From CALSPH01 sp041690035 (GTDB lineage: Bacteria > Bacteroidota > Bacteroidia > NS11-12g > UBA955), in NCBI GenBank assembly GCA_041690035.1, contig JBDNFC010000132.1, forward strand, positions 1-6,128: a DNA stretch of 6,128 bases, in the 5' to 3' direction. This document shows positions 5,781 through 6,128 of the stretch, one piece after another (position 1 is the first letter of the stretch; every line of letters begins with the position of its first letter). Position numbers and translations under genes: made by a program. The notes below the pieces were generated by a model. That model saw only the letters and a list, made by a program, of their open reading frames with translations, made no database searches and was not told the origin of the DNA.

Positions 5781-6128
5781 CTAAATAGAAGAAATTAATA
5801 TAAGAACGGCTGTTAAGGCAGATACAAGTATTATCGTACGTACAACCTTACCAGACCCACCTTTTTTGTCGGGTAAACTTGGAGTAGATTTATTTTTTGT
5901 AACTACTTTCACATATCCAGCAGGTATGCTATCCATCCTTGTCCAAGTTTTAAAACTTGTATAGCTTGCAGGATATCCCTCAACATTAACAGTAACTTGA
6001 GTACCAATAACAGAAATATCAAATAGAGGGTGCACCAAAAAGTCGCATTTTCCATCAGATATTGCATTGCCAATGGCTATTTCTTTAGCTAATTCTATGT
6101 AATAAATCGAGCGTCCTGATTTGTAAGA
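5781..6128 (-). CDS. Unrecognised protein with a C-terminal membrane segment, 5' end beyond window
   Basis: The frame is open from the right edge (6128) to the TAG at 5781-5783, giving the last 115 residues; the start is outside the window. A TTG at 6036-6038 could be read as a start, but the frame continues upstream with protein-like sequence (SGRSIYYIELAKEIAIGNAI), so I treat the gene as partial. Visible parts are a mixed alpha/beta segment containing DFLVHPLFDI (29-38) and VEGYPASYTSF (49-59), a Pro/Lys/Gly-rich linker (about 77-95), and a hydrophobic segment (98-115) that ends the protein, as in a tail-anchored protein. The pattern 'DxLVxP ... VxGYPAxY' reminds me of uncharacterised Bacteroidota lipoproteins, but I cannot name a family. 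It converges on rpsT and shares its terminator. Confidence 0.7.
   Translation of the reverse strand, partial: SYKSGRSIYYIELAKEIAIGNAISDGKCDFLVHPLFDISVIGTQVTVNVEGYPASYTSFKTWTRMDSIPAGYVKVVTKNKSTPSLPDKKGGSGKVVRTIILVSALTAVLILISSI

Overview
The window looks like an ordinary chromosomal stretch from an AT-rich member of the Bacteroidota (Flavobacteriia/Chitinophagia-like). The evidence is the protein families present (VCBS/ASPIC lipoprotein, MORN_2 'YwqK-like' secreted protein, DUF937 protein, lipoprotein cyclophilin), the lack of Shine-Dalgarno sequences with A-rich stretches before the start codons instead, and promoters of the Bacteroidota type (TTTG or TTG, 19-20 bases, then TAnnTTTG). I see no mobile element, CRISPR array, tRNA, rRNA or known defence locus.

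Layout. 1-2310 (minus): the first 770 codons of a large FG-GAP/VCBS repeat lipoprotein with an ASPIC/UnbV domain, cut by the left edge; one uninterrupted frame that I translated throughout. 2458-3537 (minus): a secreted protein made almost entirely of MORN_2-type repeats. 3538-3681: a divergent promoter region. 3720-4031 (plus): a MmcQ/YjbR-family protein whose expected N-terminus is encoded upstream in frame but has no in-frame start. 4084-5361 (plus): a single open frame joining a DUF937 protein to a complete lipoprotein cyclophilin (peptidyl-prolyl isomerase). 5425-5676 (plus): ribosomal protein bS20 (rpsT) with its own strong promoter. 5683-5736: a long perfect hairpin that can terminate transcription from both sides. 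5781 to the right edge (minus): the C-terminal end of an unrecognised protein with a terminal membrane segment.

The genes do not form an obvious pathway. Two are envelope or surface proteins on the minus strand, and the plus-strand genes are housekeeping-like. The points that most deserve a second look are the two places where a one-base change would restore the expected gene structure: the start of the YjbR gene (about 3682-3690) and the DUF937/cyclophilin junction (A-run 4675-4679). They lie about 1 kb apart, so either the locus carries two small lesions or the assembly has base errors here. I found no convincing novel system.
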